Source: Leptidea sinapis
Taxonomy: Eukaryota > Arthropoda > Insecta > Lepidoptera > Pieridae
Length of the DNA stretch: 64,000 nt
Direction: 5' to 3'
Assembly (NCBI RefSeq): GCF_905404315.1
Contig: NC_066311.1
Span: 4,836,001-4,900,000 of the forward strand
This document shows positions 41,795 to 52,889 of this stretch, one piece after another. The translations under genes and the position numbers were made by a program. How positions within the stretch are numbered: the first letter of the stretch is position 1; each line of letters starts with the position of its first letter. The notes beneath the pieces are model-generated. The model saw only the letters and a program-made list of their open reading frames with translations. It had not been told where the DNA came from and did not search any database.

Positions 41795-42095
41795 CTTCAG
41801 TTATTTTCATAGTATTATGTCCTATGGTATATTGCTATGGGACAGTGCGGCCGATATTAATACCATCTTTGTGCTGCAGAAGAGGGCTATTCGCGCGATT
41901 TATAACCTAGGTCCTAGAATCATTAAGAGAAAAATTTAAAGAAATAAACATTTTGACTATTGCTTCTCAATAGATTTTTGATAATGTTCTGTATGTGCAT
42001 AATTGAGGAATTTTCTAGAAACTGTGACATTCATAATGTTAACACGAGGAACAAACATTTTAAATCCTATTTTCAATAAAAATATTTGAATTTGA
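41795..42095 (+). mobile_element. LINE fragment with internal deletion
   Basis: Reads SYGILLWDSAADINTIFVLQ then KRAIRAIYNLGPR, the RT C-terminal signature, and later joins the 3' end TTTTCAATAAAAATATTTGA shared with 37283-37592 and 50020-50312. The C-terminal coding part of a full element is shortened and full of stops. Confidence 0.65.
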
Positions 42096-42109
42096 AATTT
42101 CCAGCCAAT

Positions 42110-42320
42110 TGAGCACGATACCAATATCATGCCCATCTCAATTGATATCTAACCTCACAAATATTTGGCGGGTTTCGCCGGACAGTGGTCGGTCGGCCCT
42201 CGCAACAATGCGGCTCGGTTTAGTTGTGTCTCTGGTATTCGGGATTCAGTTACGGCCGCCAGTTACATTGGCAAGGTCGGCCGCGCCTCGCCGAGGAATT
42301 ACCGCTTAAGCATTTCATTG
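42110..42320. other. GC-rich patch of unknown origin
   Basis: Marked GC rise with TTTCGCCGGACAGTGGTCGG and CGGCCGCGCCTCGCCGAGG. Open in two plus frames, but no protein family recognised. It directly follows a LINE 3' end and may be an undescribed transposon piece. Confidence 0.3.
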
Positions 42321-42429
42321 TGCAGGAATGTGGAGATTGTTGGACACTGTCTAATAAATTTGATTCAACTTATTGTACTTTCTGATGTTATTGATATCTA
42401 ATTTTATCTTACATATTAATAATATTACC

Positions 42430-42711
42430 AGATGGAGGCTCCTTTGCGCAGATGCCGGCTAGATTATGGGTACCACAACGGCGTCTTTTTCTGCCGTGAA
42501 GCAGTAATGTGTAAGCATTATTGGTTTGAAGGCTGCCGTAGCTAGTGAAATTACTGGGCAAAAGAGACTTAACATCTTATGTCTCAAGGATACGAGGGCA
42601 ATTGTGGTGCCGTTCAGAAATTTTGGGATTTTCAAGAATCCTGAGCGGCACTACATTGTAACGGGCATCAGATGAACGTCCTGCTCGTCTCATCCCTTGT
42701 CATAAAAAAAA
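42430..42711 (+). mobile_element. A-tailed ~300-bp non-autonomous element
   Basis: GATGGAGGCTCCTTTGCGCA, GGGTACCACAACGGCGTC, AGAGACTTAACATCTTATG, and the end CATCCCTTGTCATAAAAAAA. A small deletion lies near 42523 relative to other copies. Confidence 0.78.
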
Positions 42712-42714
42712 TAC

Positions 42715-43725
42715 TTTGTGGCATTGCGTTATCGCACCCCGTTATTTCCTTGTCACTCGTCATAATTAATTTCAAGGTTTGGTAGGATTCTGGCCAGTGG
42801 GTCCAAAAAACCAAGATCTTTGAAAAATCTAATAGCCATAATAGTTCGATTTTGATACTTTCAGTTCTTTTTCGTGATGGCACCGCATTTTATAATATAT
42901 TAAAGATAAGCATTCCTGCTACTTAGTACCTCCCGTGAATCTTGCATCAAAACATAAACCTACCCTTGGCATGGAAATATCTAAATATGGAACATTTGGC
43001 TAAAACTATAACTTCCATATTCAAATTAAGTAGATAGTTTACAACCTTTAAAGTTTTTACAAGAAACGCAAACCACTAAAAAACCCCATTCTACATTCAC
43101 ATAAGAAGACCTTAAGTAGTCTGTAGTATGATTTTTCCATAATATTGTTGTATTATTATATGTATTTTAATTACTTCAATACTATGCCTACATAATATTG
43201 TTTAAGGATATTTCTTTTTGAGAATGAAATATTTTTTTAAAAAGTTCAAGAATGTTTGGGAAATTCAAATATTTGAAAAGTGATGCCGTAAGTCAGAACT
43301 AATTTGACGTAAAAATTAATTTGAAGTAATCTCTCTGCTAGTTTGCATGATGCTATGGACTATGACATCATACTAACATAAAAATTCTTTGGCATGGCAA
43401 GTGATATATTTTTTTTCAAACCTTTGACTGAAGTACTTACTTTTAAAATAAAAAAAAGTATATTGTTTTCTTCACTATTCAAAGTGGTGGTCGCCCAGTT
43501 ATTTTAATTTGACCGACATTTATTATTTTTTAGATTGATCGTTATGGTTTCGATCGAAGAGTCGTCTTCTAGTTTTGGCGTTGGTTTAAAAAATCTTATG
43601 ACACTGTTTTCATTGAGGCATATGTGAAATTACAACTAAGGTTCCGGAATAACAATATATTTAAAGCAACGAATTCACGTTACTAGAATTATGAAATAAC
43701 CAATTTTAATTAATAATAATAATAT
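42715..43725. other. AT-rich intergenic stretch
   Basis: No gene, RNA or recognisable repeat was seen. The short ORF at 42668-42883 (-) overlaps the end of the neighbouring repeat and is not credible. Confidence 0.4.
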
Positions 43726-43727
43726 TA

Positions 43728-43935
43728 ATATTGACACACTTTTTACACAAATTATCTTGCCCCAAATTAGGCATATATAGCCTGTGTTATGGGTTGCAAG
43801 ACAACGATATATTTAATACAATATACTTACTTAAACATACATAAATACATATAAACATCCATAACTCGGAAACAAACATCCATATTCATCATATAAATTC
43901 TTGCACCTACCGGGATTCGAACCCGGATTAAGTAA
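43728..43935 (-). mobile_element. tRNA-headed SINE
   Basis: The tail end ATATTGACACACTTTTTACA is at the left and CACCTACCGGGATTCGAACC at the right. The reverse complement has a box B GGTTCGAATCC, so the tRNA-like promoter sits at the right end, on the minus strand. Same family as 45257-45508. Confidence 0.75.
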
Positions 43936-44246
43936 AGTAAGTGATTCAAATTTAAAGGAAGGCAATTTTAGAGCATTACTTATTTCTGAGGATAGGCTGT
44001 TGAACTTGTCACTTGAACGTAAAAATTAATTAAGAACTCATTTGAATACATTTATAATATTTAGATTACTTAAACAGTCAGTTAGTAATATCACGAAAAT
44101 AAGAATATTGTTTTTGCAATTCGATCTACAAATGGCGAATCTGCAATGTAATAAGTCACCAGTACCCCCTGTTACCGACTGTTACATTATGACAGCGACA
44201 TTGACATTAACCGTGCTGCAAAGACGGGAAGTAATAGTACAGTGTC

Positions 44247-44407
44247 ACCAACTTATCTGTGAACTGATGGACCATCGTCGTTTCAGTGTTGCTAATTAAT
44301 TCCAATGTGCACAAAAGTCGGGGCATATTTAACGAAAGTGACAGTTGAATGACATTTCAACATGGCGACCGTAGTTCCTATTTTTGCCACTTCACAGATA
44401 AGTTGGT
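44247..44407. mobile_element. Small MITE with 17-bp perfect TIRs
   Basis: ACCAACTTATCTGTGAA at 44247-44263 and TTCACAGATAAGTTGGT at 44391-44407 are exact inverted copies bounding 161 bp. No coding capacity. Confidence 0.6.
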
Positions 44408-44799
44408 ATTACTATAGCTTAATCCTGTACAATTACAATTATTGACGTATGACACGACGACTATGATCTTGTAAAAAACGGAGATAGCCGAAATCCACTA
44501 CGTTTTAAGCAACTGTTCGCTTTCAAATTTAGCCGGATTATACTCCGTTGCCAATCGCCATGCTGTAATAACTAATATTTCAAACTTATTTTAATAACAA
44601 TTTATTACTCTTACAAAAATAGGTTTATAGCAGCTAGTGGCCGGAGTCACCTTTTAGGCAAATAATGCCTGTACCACGTGTCTCCGCTCTTCCATTTCTG
44701 CAATGTGCTATTTTTAACAAAAGTTTATAATAACCTTAACTTATGACAAATCACTGCACTCTTATTACGTAGTATTTACATACTCTTTGGTCACTACTA

Positions 44800-44932
44800 C
44801 TTAACTACGGCGTCCTTCGAACGGGAACAAAATAATATTAACACATTACTGCGTCACGGCTGAGTAAGGAGCAGCTGTGGTTGGTACTTACCGTCCAGTC
44901 GGAATCCTGTGCAAAGAAACCTACCAACTTAA
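44800..44932 (-). mobile_element. A-tailed element, 5'-end fragment
   Basis: Reverse orientation: CTACGGCGTCCTTCGAAC, ACACATTACTGCGTCACGGC, CCAGTCGGAATCCTGTGCAA. Only about 130 bp survive. Confidence 0.5.
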
Positions 44933-45256
44933 ACATCATGTTATTAATTATCATTAGAAACAAGTGTTAGCTCTTTGCCTATACTGCATATCTGCTAATT
45001 AATGCAAGTGGCAGCAGAGGTAACATTTTCAACCGTATAACTTCAAGTGCGGTTCGCTAACACAAGAGCACATAATTATAATATACGTTTGCGTAATACG
45101 AGTTTAATTTACTTGATTTGAATTAGTTGTATAATTAATATTAAAATTAAAATAAAACTCAATAGCATTTATAAAATATATCGTCATGTCTTTTTCCTTG
45201 CAAGCAAGATATCGACGGGCCAGCGTAATGTCAGGAAAATAACTCACTTTAATAAT

Positions 45257-45508
45257 ATTGACATACTTTTACGCAAATTATCTTACTCCAAACTAGGCAT
45301 AGCCTGTATTATGAGTACAAGACAATGATATATTTAACGCAATAAACATGCATGACCTTCTTAAACATACATAAATACTTATAAACGTCCGTGACTCTAA
45401 AACAAACCTCCATGTTCATCAAACAAATTTTTGCAACTACCGGGTTTCGAACCCTGAGCCTCTAAGCTCAGTAAGTAGGGTCACTAACCACTGGGCTATA
45501 TGGTCGTC
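45257..45508 (-). mobile_element. tRNA-headed SINE, complete head
   Basis: The minus strand starts with a near-perfect tRNA promoter: box A TAGCCCAGTGGTTA and box B GGTTCGAAACC, separated by about 35 bp. The body ends with AGACAATGATATATTTAACG and TATCTTACTCCAAACTAGG. Recognised as a SINE because the same body repeats at 43728 and as a scrap at 57809. Confidence 0.8.
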
Positions 45509-45689
45509 AATAAGGCATTTAATAATATCTATCTATCTAATGACGTTCTATGTATAAATGCTATTTATAAAATACGATTTTGTGTTGAAATATATTGAAT
45601 AGATTTTCAGAATCATTTTCAGCAATCTGAAAATGACATTAAATTGAATAAAAAAGATATTTTATAATAATTGCCGTAAATATTGACTC

Positions 45690-46197
45690 CAACCGTTCGG
45701 GAAGCTCAGTGAAATCTTCTCGTCCAAAGTGTCTGAAGACGAAGGCTTCCAACCAGTGTGTGTTGCCAGTGATGACTTACAGTACGCAGACGTGGTCGCT
45801 AAGTGCTAACTATGGGCGTGATGAGAAAGCTCATGGTCGCTCAGAGGGTAATGGAGAGGGCTATGCTCGGCGCTTCCCTGCGAGATCGAATCAGAAATAA
45901 GTAGATCCGTAGGAGAACCAAAGTCTCCGACATAGCCAAAATGATTGCGAAACTGGAGTGGCAGTGGGTAGGTGGCACATAATTCGACGGACAGATGGCT
46001 GGTAGGCCAGAAAAGTCCTCGAAAAGCGACCACGTACCAGAAGACGTAATGTTGGTAGGCCCCCCACAAGATGGACCGACGATCTGTTCAAGAGCCGGAA
46101 TACGTTGGATGTGGGCAGCGCAGGACCGATCGTCGTGGAGATGTTTGGGGGAGGCCTTTGTCCAGCAGTGAACCTCTTCCGGCTGATGATGATGATG
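45690..46197 (+). mobile_element. RTE LINE 3' end with GATGAT tail
   Basis: Frame fragments read CVLPVMTYSTQTWSL, then EKRPRTRRRNVGRPPTRWTD and DLFKSRNTL, the C-terminus of RTE elements (...GRP..RW.DD...). The element ends in GGCTGATGATGATGATG, a typical RTE 3' microsatellite. 5'-truncated with several stops. Confidence 0.8.
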
Positions 46198-46199
46198 TA

Positions 46200-46895
46200 A
46201 TACAGTCCTTTTATAGAATGACCCGTATCTATAGGTACATGTACTTTGCAGCGTATATAAAGCTGTAACCAAACATGAATTGCATAAAATTGTAATGGTT
46301 GAAGTATATTGTCCAATAGCACTCACTGACAATCTAATAATTCTCAACCATTATCAAGATTACGAAAAAGCGTAATTAGTAACATAATATCTATTCAATG
46401 TATCGTAATTCACTTACAGGCATAAATGCTAACATCCTCGTTAAGCAATGTACTCAAAATGATATTAATATTAATCGTTCGTACAACGTCATATGAAGCA
46501 ATACGCCCGATAAATAGTTTCGCCAATTAAAAAAATGAGTCGAGAATTTATAATTATAATCCGTTCGAAATGTTCGCTGATGACCCTCGGTGATTTCTCC
46601 AAGTTCAGGAAAACGGTCCGGTCCATCCTGTATGAATATATTTACGGTGGAATCACGCACCGGCGAATTTGTTTCGCAATCCGGCTTTCCGGAAGGGTTT
46701 TGAAATTCGGTCGGAATGCACCGCCGGCTCTAGAGTCTGCTATCGAGTCTCTGGTATTAGTTTAGTGCGAGAATTCTCTGTGACGTGTGGTAATAAGTGC
46801 TACTTTAATAATTTTGGTGGTTGCAGTAAACTCCGATATTAAAAGCAGTAAGTCTATAATGGCATACAATATACGGCTATATAGGTTAGGTTGGA
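46200..46895. other. Intergenic; short GC-rich stretch at 46600-46765
   Basis: Mostly AT-rich without recognised features. Bases 46600-46765 are GC-rich and open (ILYEYIYGGITHRRICFAIR, then SGRVLKFGRNAPPALES), but no family was recognised and no splice signals stand out. Confidence 0.3.
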
Positions 46896-46896
46896 G

Positions 46897-47036
46897 TCTT
46901 AGATCATTTATACGTCGAGATAGACTATGATAGCTGTGAAAACGTCGAAAAATATAGACTTTAGAACTAACCTCTATTTTGAGCAACACTAAAAGAAACT
47001 GTCATACAAATCGCGAGTGTAAGACGTAGCTTTTCA
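46897..47036 (-). mobile_element. MITE (ATTTATACGTCTAGAT family), truncated
   Basis: Reverse copy: CTTAGATCATTTATACGTCG, AGCTGTGAAAACGTCGAAAA and ATCGCGAGTGTAAGACGTAG. The far end is missing after about 140 bp. Confidence 0.65.
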
Positions 47037-47282
47037 CGTACACGTATATATCGGATATATACAGACGTTCTCTTTTTATCTTTAAAACAAGATCAATACC
47101 ATTATTATAGACTACTTATGTCTCTCCGTTATGCTTTTTTTGTAGTTTTGTTTTGTTTTTTGTAGTTAAGTTCTAGAGTACCTACTTGTAAAAGTCCTTA
47201 AAACCAAATCTGCCAAGAATATGCCAAAAAAACAATAGACACAGAATATTTCTTTCACACTCAGTTTCCGTAATCTCGTTTT

Positions 47283-47534
47283 TTTATGAAAATAAGGGTC
47301 GAGACGAGCAGGACGTTCAGCTGATGGTAATTTATACGACCTGCCCATTACAATGCATTGCCGCTCAGGATTATTGAAAAACCTAAAAAATACAATTTGC
47401 CAAGTAATTTCACTAGCTACGGCGCCCTTCAGACCGAAACACAGTAATGCTTACACATTATTGCTTCACGGCAGAAATATGTGCCGTTGTGATACCCATA
47501 ATCTAGCCGGCATCCTGTGCAAAGGAGCCTCCCA
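47283..47534 (-). mobile_element. A-tailed ~300-bp non-autonomous element
   Basis: Reverse copy: GAAAATAAGGGTCGAGACGA at the left, GCCAAGTAATTTCACTAGCT, and CCGGCATCCTGTGCAAAGGA then GCCTCCC at the right. Shortened in the middle. Confidence 0.75.
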
Positions 47535-47933
47535 ATTTCTCGTTACGATTGTTTTATTATTGGAGGAGGAAATGGCCGAGATTGAAACCCTGAATTTTGA
47601 GTTTTTTAGTCGGAGCTGCAGTTGTTCTTATCGTCTCGCCCGCTTTACCTTTTTTTTTGGAGAGGAGTATAATATATTTACGTATTGAAGACCCCGAAAT
47701 GGGGCCCATATGTCGGGCTCGGGTGTAAACATCCCCTGTGCTGTCCTCTGCCTTTTATAGCGAAACCGGGCGGGGGCTTTGGAGGCCGATTTAGCGTGAC
47801 GATATTTTGTTTTAGAAATCTTAAATCTGAAAATGGTCTCACATACTGATTCCTCATAACAAGGTGTACGTTAAACAACATTCTATTAGAATACATTTAA
47901 CGTACTATTTAACCTCAAAAAATTTACGAAATA

Positions 47934-48237
47934 CAGTGGGAGGCTATTTTGCACTGGATGCCGGCTAGTGAGTACCACAACGGCATCTATTTCTGTCGTG
48001 AAGCAGTAATGTTTAAGCATTATTGTGTTTCGGTCTGAGGGGCGCCGTACCTAGTGAAATGGGCAAATGAGACTTAACATCTTATGTCTCAAGCTGACGA
48101 GCGCAATAGTATTGCCGCTCAGAATTTTTGTGTTTTTCAAGAATCCTGAGCGGCACTGCATTGTAATGGGCAGCGCGTATGAATTACCATCAACTGAACG
48201 TCCTGCTCGTCTTGTCCCTTATTTTCATAAAAAAACG
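47934..48237 (+). mobile_element. A-tailed ~300-bp non-autonomous element
   Basis: CAGTGGGAGGCTATTTTGCA to CCCTTATTTTCATAAAAAAA. The most complete plus-strand copy, with the typical A-tail. Confidence 0.8.
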
Positions 48238-48662
48238 AGTAAAAACTATTATTGAGTTTTCATTACATTATCATTTGACTCAATGAGAGCTTCCAGCAGA
48301 TCGTTAATTTAATAATAAGTATTATAATATCATAATTGTGTATTTGCAATTCTTTCTCGTGATCGTTAGCGTTCCTCTAAATAACATGATTCTCTGTGAC
48401 CTCGATGTGGCGGTGACTAATCAGACAATTTGCTTTTTCAGCTAAATCATCACATCGAACTTCATTTAGTGCATTATTAGATGCGTATTTATTGATTCGG
48501 TTTCATTTACTTTATTTTTCTTCTATAAATATATCAATGTATCTGTTGTGTAACCGATAATATTTCTTCAATAGAGATTCTTTAACTAGACTTTCGGGCT
48601 TACTAATGGCTGCTATTTTTTTATTTTTAAACTATATAAATATCACGATAGATAAATGTATC

Positions 48663-48800
48663 GTACTGGCTGACCCGACAGACTTTGTTCTGTACATTAA
48701 TAAATAGAATACTGTTTTTTAAGAATTTTTCAATAATATTTCATAACACCAAGAATTATTTTGTAAATATACTCCCTGTTGTTATAATCAAATTGTTTCA
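48663..48800 (+). repeat. SINE-like repeat CTGGCTGACCCGACAGAC (truncated)
   Basis: CTGGCTGACCCGACAGACTT and AATAATATTTCATAACACCA match 53463-53785 and, in reverse, 61215-61440. Confidence 0.6.
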
Positions 48801-48862
48801 CAAAAGAACTGTCACACCGCGCGTCTGTAGGTAAATTCTCTAATAGAAAATTATGATATTAA

Positions 48863-49145
48863 GAGACGAGACAAGCAGGACGTTCAGCTGATGGTAATTG
48901 TACGCTCTGCCCATTAGAGTACAGTGCCGCTCAGGATCCCTTAAAATCCCAAAAATTCTCAGCGGTGCTCTGCTCGTCACCTTGAGACATAAGATGTTAA
49001 GTCTCATTTGTCCAGTAATTTCACTAACTACGGCGCCCGTCACACCGCAACACAAAAATGCTTACACTGTTTCACGGCAGAAATAGGCGCCGTTGTTGTA
49101 CCCGTGATCTAGCCGGCATCCTGTGCAAAGGGGTCTCCCACTGGT
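48863..49145 (-). mobile_element. A-tailed ~300-bp non-autonomous element
   Basis: Reverse copy: GAGACGAGACAAGCAGGACG, GTACAGTGCCGCTCAGGATC, and AGCCGGCATCCTGTGCAAAG then GGGTCTCCCACTGG. Confidence 0.78.
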
Positions 49146-50015
49146 GAAGTTTTCAGTTTGTTGCGTGTTTTTTTTTTCAAATTAACCTCATTTTATTGCC
49201 TTTGGTGCTGCAATCCTATTTGGGTTTGCTCTCTTGGTTAACAATTTTGTTCCATATCGCTTTGTCTCCGATGACTCTCTTTCTTAAAATTCGTTTTTTG
49301 CTAGACTGCTGAGAATTTTCCAAAAAATTTCGCAGCTCATATGTCTTCCTTTTTTTTTGTCTTTGTTGTGGATGGTTTTCTTGATGGTTTCAACAGTCTT
49401 TCGTTCAGGTACTACCATTTCTACATTTTAGCTATCCAGTGTGACGTATTCGTTTGCGATCCCATCAAATGTCATCCAGGTTACATAACACGGTGATAGA
49501 ATCAAAGAGATAGATGTTACTCTCATCATTATTTGTTAATGGCATCGGTATGCGGATCGGTCACGTTCGTGTAAACTGGTTCTATCGCTTAGAGTATGTA
49601 ACTTGAAGAGATGCTATGCGTATAAGATTGTAAAATTATTTGTTTTGATTCTTTTCTCGCAGATACTTATAATATTTGAAATCACTCTGTCACATGTTTT
49701 TGAAGGTTCGATCCTATCATGTGTGGCTACGGGACAGCACACCATCGTTTACGAAAATGTAAATGTAAAATCGCTAATCTATAATGTGACCTACGTTTGT
49801 TTGATTGTTATGGGTTGATGGGTTAGCGCAAATTACTCTGATGTAGTTAAATTATTTTTTCGCAAAATAACCTCAAAACAACTAAACAAAATAGGCTTAG
49901 ACTTTGTTGATTCCGTTGACCCTTTCTCAATTTTTTGTCTTTGTAGATGTGTCTCGTAAGCATGTCGTTTTTGGGAGACGTATATGCCTTTACGATGCGA
50001 TCCCCGAAAATGTAT
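49146..50015. other. Intergenic; weak coding-like remnants
   Basis: 49150-49500 is T-rich and may be a reversed LINE remnant. At 49663 a tract TTCTTTTCTCGCAG precedes an open frame LIIFEITLSHVFEGSILSCV then ATGQHTIVYENVNVKSL (49664-49815). No family recognised; low confidence that it is coding. Confidence 0.3.
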
Positions 50016-50019
50016 AAAA

Positions 50020-50312
50020 TAAATGTTTTACGAAATTCAAAACAATTTTTAAAAACCGTTTGTGTGGTAAAGGTAACTTTAACGTAAATGACTTTCATGA
50101 TACCACAGATTGCGAATAGAGCGACTGCCCTCAGGCTATTTATTGCACGAAATTATATTGTAACGAATTTTTATTAAAAAAAAAAACAAGAATCCTGCTG
50201 ATTTTTTTGCGCCCATCTCAGGTTTGAGGCATAAATTTTCGCATAGATGGTTGTTTATAACGTTTAATAAGTGATTATAAATGCTATTTTGAATGAAAAT
50301 ATTTGAATTGAG
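50020..50312 (+). mobile_element. LINE 3' tail (KGYYS.NDFLNDTTDW type)
   Basis: TTTTACGAAATTCAAAACAA, CACAGATTGCGAATAGAGCG and the end TTTTGAATGAAAATATTTGA. Confidence 0.65.
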
Positions 50313-50594
50313 AAAGTAACTAATAGTAACTCCCGCCGTCTCTCTTTGGTTCAATACTCAAAGATTTAACTGCTTCTTTCATAACTGTAATGCGCAGGTA
50401 CCTACTCGCGGCCGGTGCCTAGCGCTGCCTAGCGATTTGTACGTTCGCGAATTCAATGGCTGTTTGTTTATTGCAGATACAATATAATAAGTTTTGTTTG
50501 TTGATTTATGCCGATATTAATTTTGGCCGAAGCTGTTTTATCGACTCTGTTTTCTTATAGTTTGTTCAATTAGTTCTGCTTATTGTTATTCTTT

Positions 50595-51147
50595 GATAAT
50601 TTATACGTCTAGATGAGTCTCTTGCTGTTAGACAACCGATAATACTTTAGTAGGCTTGACAAGCTACGACTTACACTGGCGATTTGTATGACACTTTGTG
50701 TTAGTGTGCGTGAATTGCTCAAAATAGAGGCTATGGTTATGGTTTGTAAAGTGGCTTTGATCCAGTTCATTTCAGCCCTGTTACACTGCGACCAATGTGA
50801 TCTATTGTAATAGCCACTGTTAAACTATAGCTCACTGCAAACATTGATTCTTTTCATGAATCTTATTATGTCTTTTGCAGTGAGCTGACGTATCTCAAAT
50901 GGTTGAAGGATTGGACTTCCCAAAGAGATGCTACGTTTACGCACTATTACAGAATCTACACGCTCTGCAATCTCTGAGACCTAAGATTGAGAGGTGTTTG
51001 TTTAATCTGCAATGCCCCGTTAATGTCCTGGTTAATATGCGTAAGTTTTCTCTACTTAGCCCTTAAAATAGAGGCTAACAGTCAACTTATTTTTTTTCGA
51101 TGTTTTCACAGCTGCCATAGTATATTTACGCGTATAAATGATCTAAG
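50595..51147 (+). mobile_element. MITE (ATTTATACGTCTAGAT family) split by an insertion
   Basis: The left part 50595-50732 runs from GATAATTTATACGTCTAGAT to AAAATAGAGGCT. The right part 51065-51147 restarts at AAAATAGAGGCT and ends CGCGTATAAATGATCTAAG. The 12-bp repeat at the break is a target-site duplication, so the 332 bp between are younger than the MITE. Confidence 0.8.
50733..51064 (+). mobile_element. 332-bp insert with exon-like structure
   Basis: Flanked by the 12-bp duplication AAAATAGAGGCT. It contains ATTATGTCTTTTGCAG, an acceptor-like tract ending at 50880, then about 160 bp open in two frames: one gives ELTYLKWLKDWTSQRDATFT then HYYRIYTL, the other DVSQMVEGLDFPKRCYVY then ALLQNLHALQSLRPKIERCL. 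A donor-like GCGTAAGT follows at about 51040. It could be a captured gene fragment, a retroposed partial transcript or an unknown non-autonomous element. No poly(A) and no TIRs. Confidence 0.5.
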
Positions 51148-51835
51148 TTGTAATTTTAGTATTGCATTACTAATATTACTTCCAATCGCGTGGAGTGACG
51201 ATGAGCTGGTGTTTTGCTGCTTTCCCTGTGCGTGTTTTGGCGTGTTTTGGTATCTCTTGGTATACCGTTTTGTCAACCCTCATATGGAAGAGAAAATGCG
51301 TGGCCGTGTTCATTTATTCTACGCTACCCGCAATTGTGCCCAGGTCCGTCTTTCCCTCTGTGCCATATAGATGTAACACAAAAACACAAATTAAAAAGTA
51401 TCCTAACAATTTTAATAGGGAGGGTGGTTTTAGGCTAGCGCAAACATGGAATCCCGTGGTCTTACTCTGCAATACAAATGCTACAAAAAGACCCGAAAGT
51501 ATGGACGTCGCCAGTCATCAAAGAGCAAAACGAATTAGATGCCACGTGGACAGATTGATGTACTATCAGTATCAATAATAAATCATTAATTCATTCATTC
51601 AATGTGTCAAGAGTTTCTTGCCGCCCCCGTAGTCCCGCCGCAACCACGATTTATGCAGTTGCGTCGAAATAATAAAAATAAAATAACAAAAAAAGCCTTT
51701 TCTTCCCATAATAAATTACATAATTAAATTTAAAAACTTATAATGATTATTGAATGATTTAAAAAAAAAGAAAAAGTTTTAATTGGTAGTGGCCCTATTT
51801 GGGTGAAGGTCTCCTCCATTTTCTTCCACACTATA
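51148..51835. other. Stretch with overlapping ORFs of unknown origin
   Basis: 51195-51578 is open in one frame (for example FGISWYTVLSTLIWKRKCVA), and a second frame overlaps it. Composition is moderately GC-rich, but no family was recognised and no splice signals are convincing. Possibly an old transposon. Confidence 0.3.
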
Positions 51836-52236
51836 AAGGCATAAAAGGCACTTATTTTCTCAAAATTGATTACTTTAGAATTATTTTTGATGTCATTTCT
51901 AATAACTACTAGATACCACTGCCGCTTCGGAAACAAATGGCGCTATGAGAGAGAAGAAGCGGCGCAAGAAACTCTCCCAGCATTCTTTTTTTGCGCTCTT
52001 TTCAATAAAAATATACAATATTGTACAATCATTTCTATCGCTATAAAATAATCGCAATCTAGTCCCAGGCTGTCCGATCATTTAGATATTCAGCAGTGGA
52101 GTAATAAGATTTACGACAGAGCCATTTTTTAATAAAACATTTAAATTTATTTATAGATAATGCCCGAACAGTGGCTGGGACTTTATTATAGAAGTGTATA
52201 CATTTACCCTTAAAGCTATTATGTATTTTATGAAGC
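51836..52236 (-). mobile_element. LINE tail (SYYSTAEYLSDRTAWD type), minus copy
   Basis: The reverse complement of 53058-53452 with about nine in ten bases matching by eye: CTCAAAATTGATTACTTTAG, AGAGAAGAAGCGGCGCAAGA, AATCTAGTCCCAGGCTGTCC, GTGTATACATTTACCCTTAA. Confidence 0.8.
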
Positions 52237-52244
52237 GGTACGGT

Positions 52245-52360
52245 CTTTGCCCACTATTAGCCAGTCTTTTCCAGAGTATTCAATCACATCATCAGCTCAC
52301 CTTTTACACGGTCTTCCAACTTTTCTAATGCCCACCGGCCCTTTCCATTTCGTTGTCTGT
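52245..52360 (-). mobile_element. RTE LINE C-terminal scrap
   Basis: The minus strand reads KGPVGIRKVGRPCKR, stop, then ADDVIEYSGKDWLIVGKDRT, the RTE tail pattern ...GRP..R..DD......W...A.DR. Confidence 0.6.
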
Positions 52361-52889
52361 ATCGTCCATCTCTTGTCTGAGAGTCTTGTCTTGTCGTGAT
52401 ATATGACCAGAAAGAAACAAAGAACTCATCTTATCTTCTGAATTTTTCTTGGATCGAAATATCGGCATCAAATTATTAAAATATATATATTTATCGTGAG
52501 TACACGTCATAATAATTACAATGTAACATAACAAATGCTCATAACACTGATAGAAATGCCATTTTAACAACGATAATAGCGAACACACTATCGCAATTAT
52601 AACCAAGGACACTCAAGGCCCTTATAATTATTAACAATAATCGTAACGTTTCGATAAATGGAGACCAGTTATGTATACTCTGATAAGATAATAATATTTC
52701 AACCTTATAATACAAGAGTATAGATTGTATAATCGAGTGCGTGTGGGTTTGAGTGATTTAAACGATGCAGTTGTAAATGAGGGTAGACGTAAAGTTATTT
52801 TACTGAACAACCTGCGTCTGCAACTATCTCCGACGCTCGCGCAGTCCGCAATTATGTTGAAACTATTTTAAGATGTAGACTGTATTTCT

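Noticed and set aside
45440..45508. Possible minus-strand tRNA gene with clear A and B boxes
   Set aside because: It is fused to a SINE body repeated at 43728, so it is a SINE promoter.
45806..46347. Long minus-strand ORFs (87-168 codons)
   Set aside because: Antisense shadows of the RTE C-terminal fragment on the plus strand.
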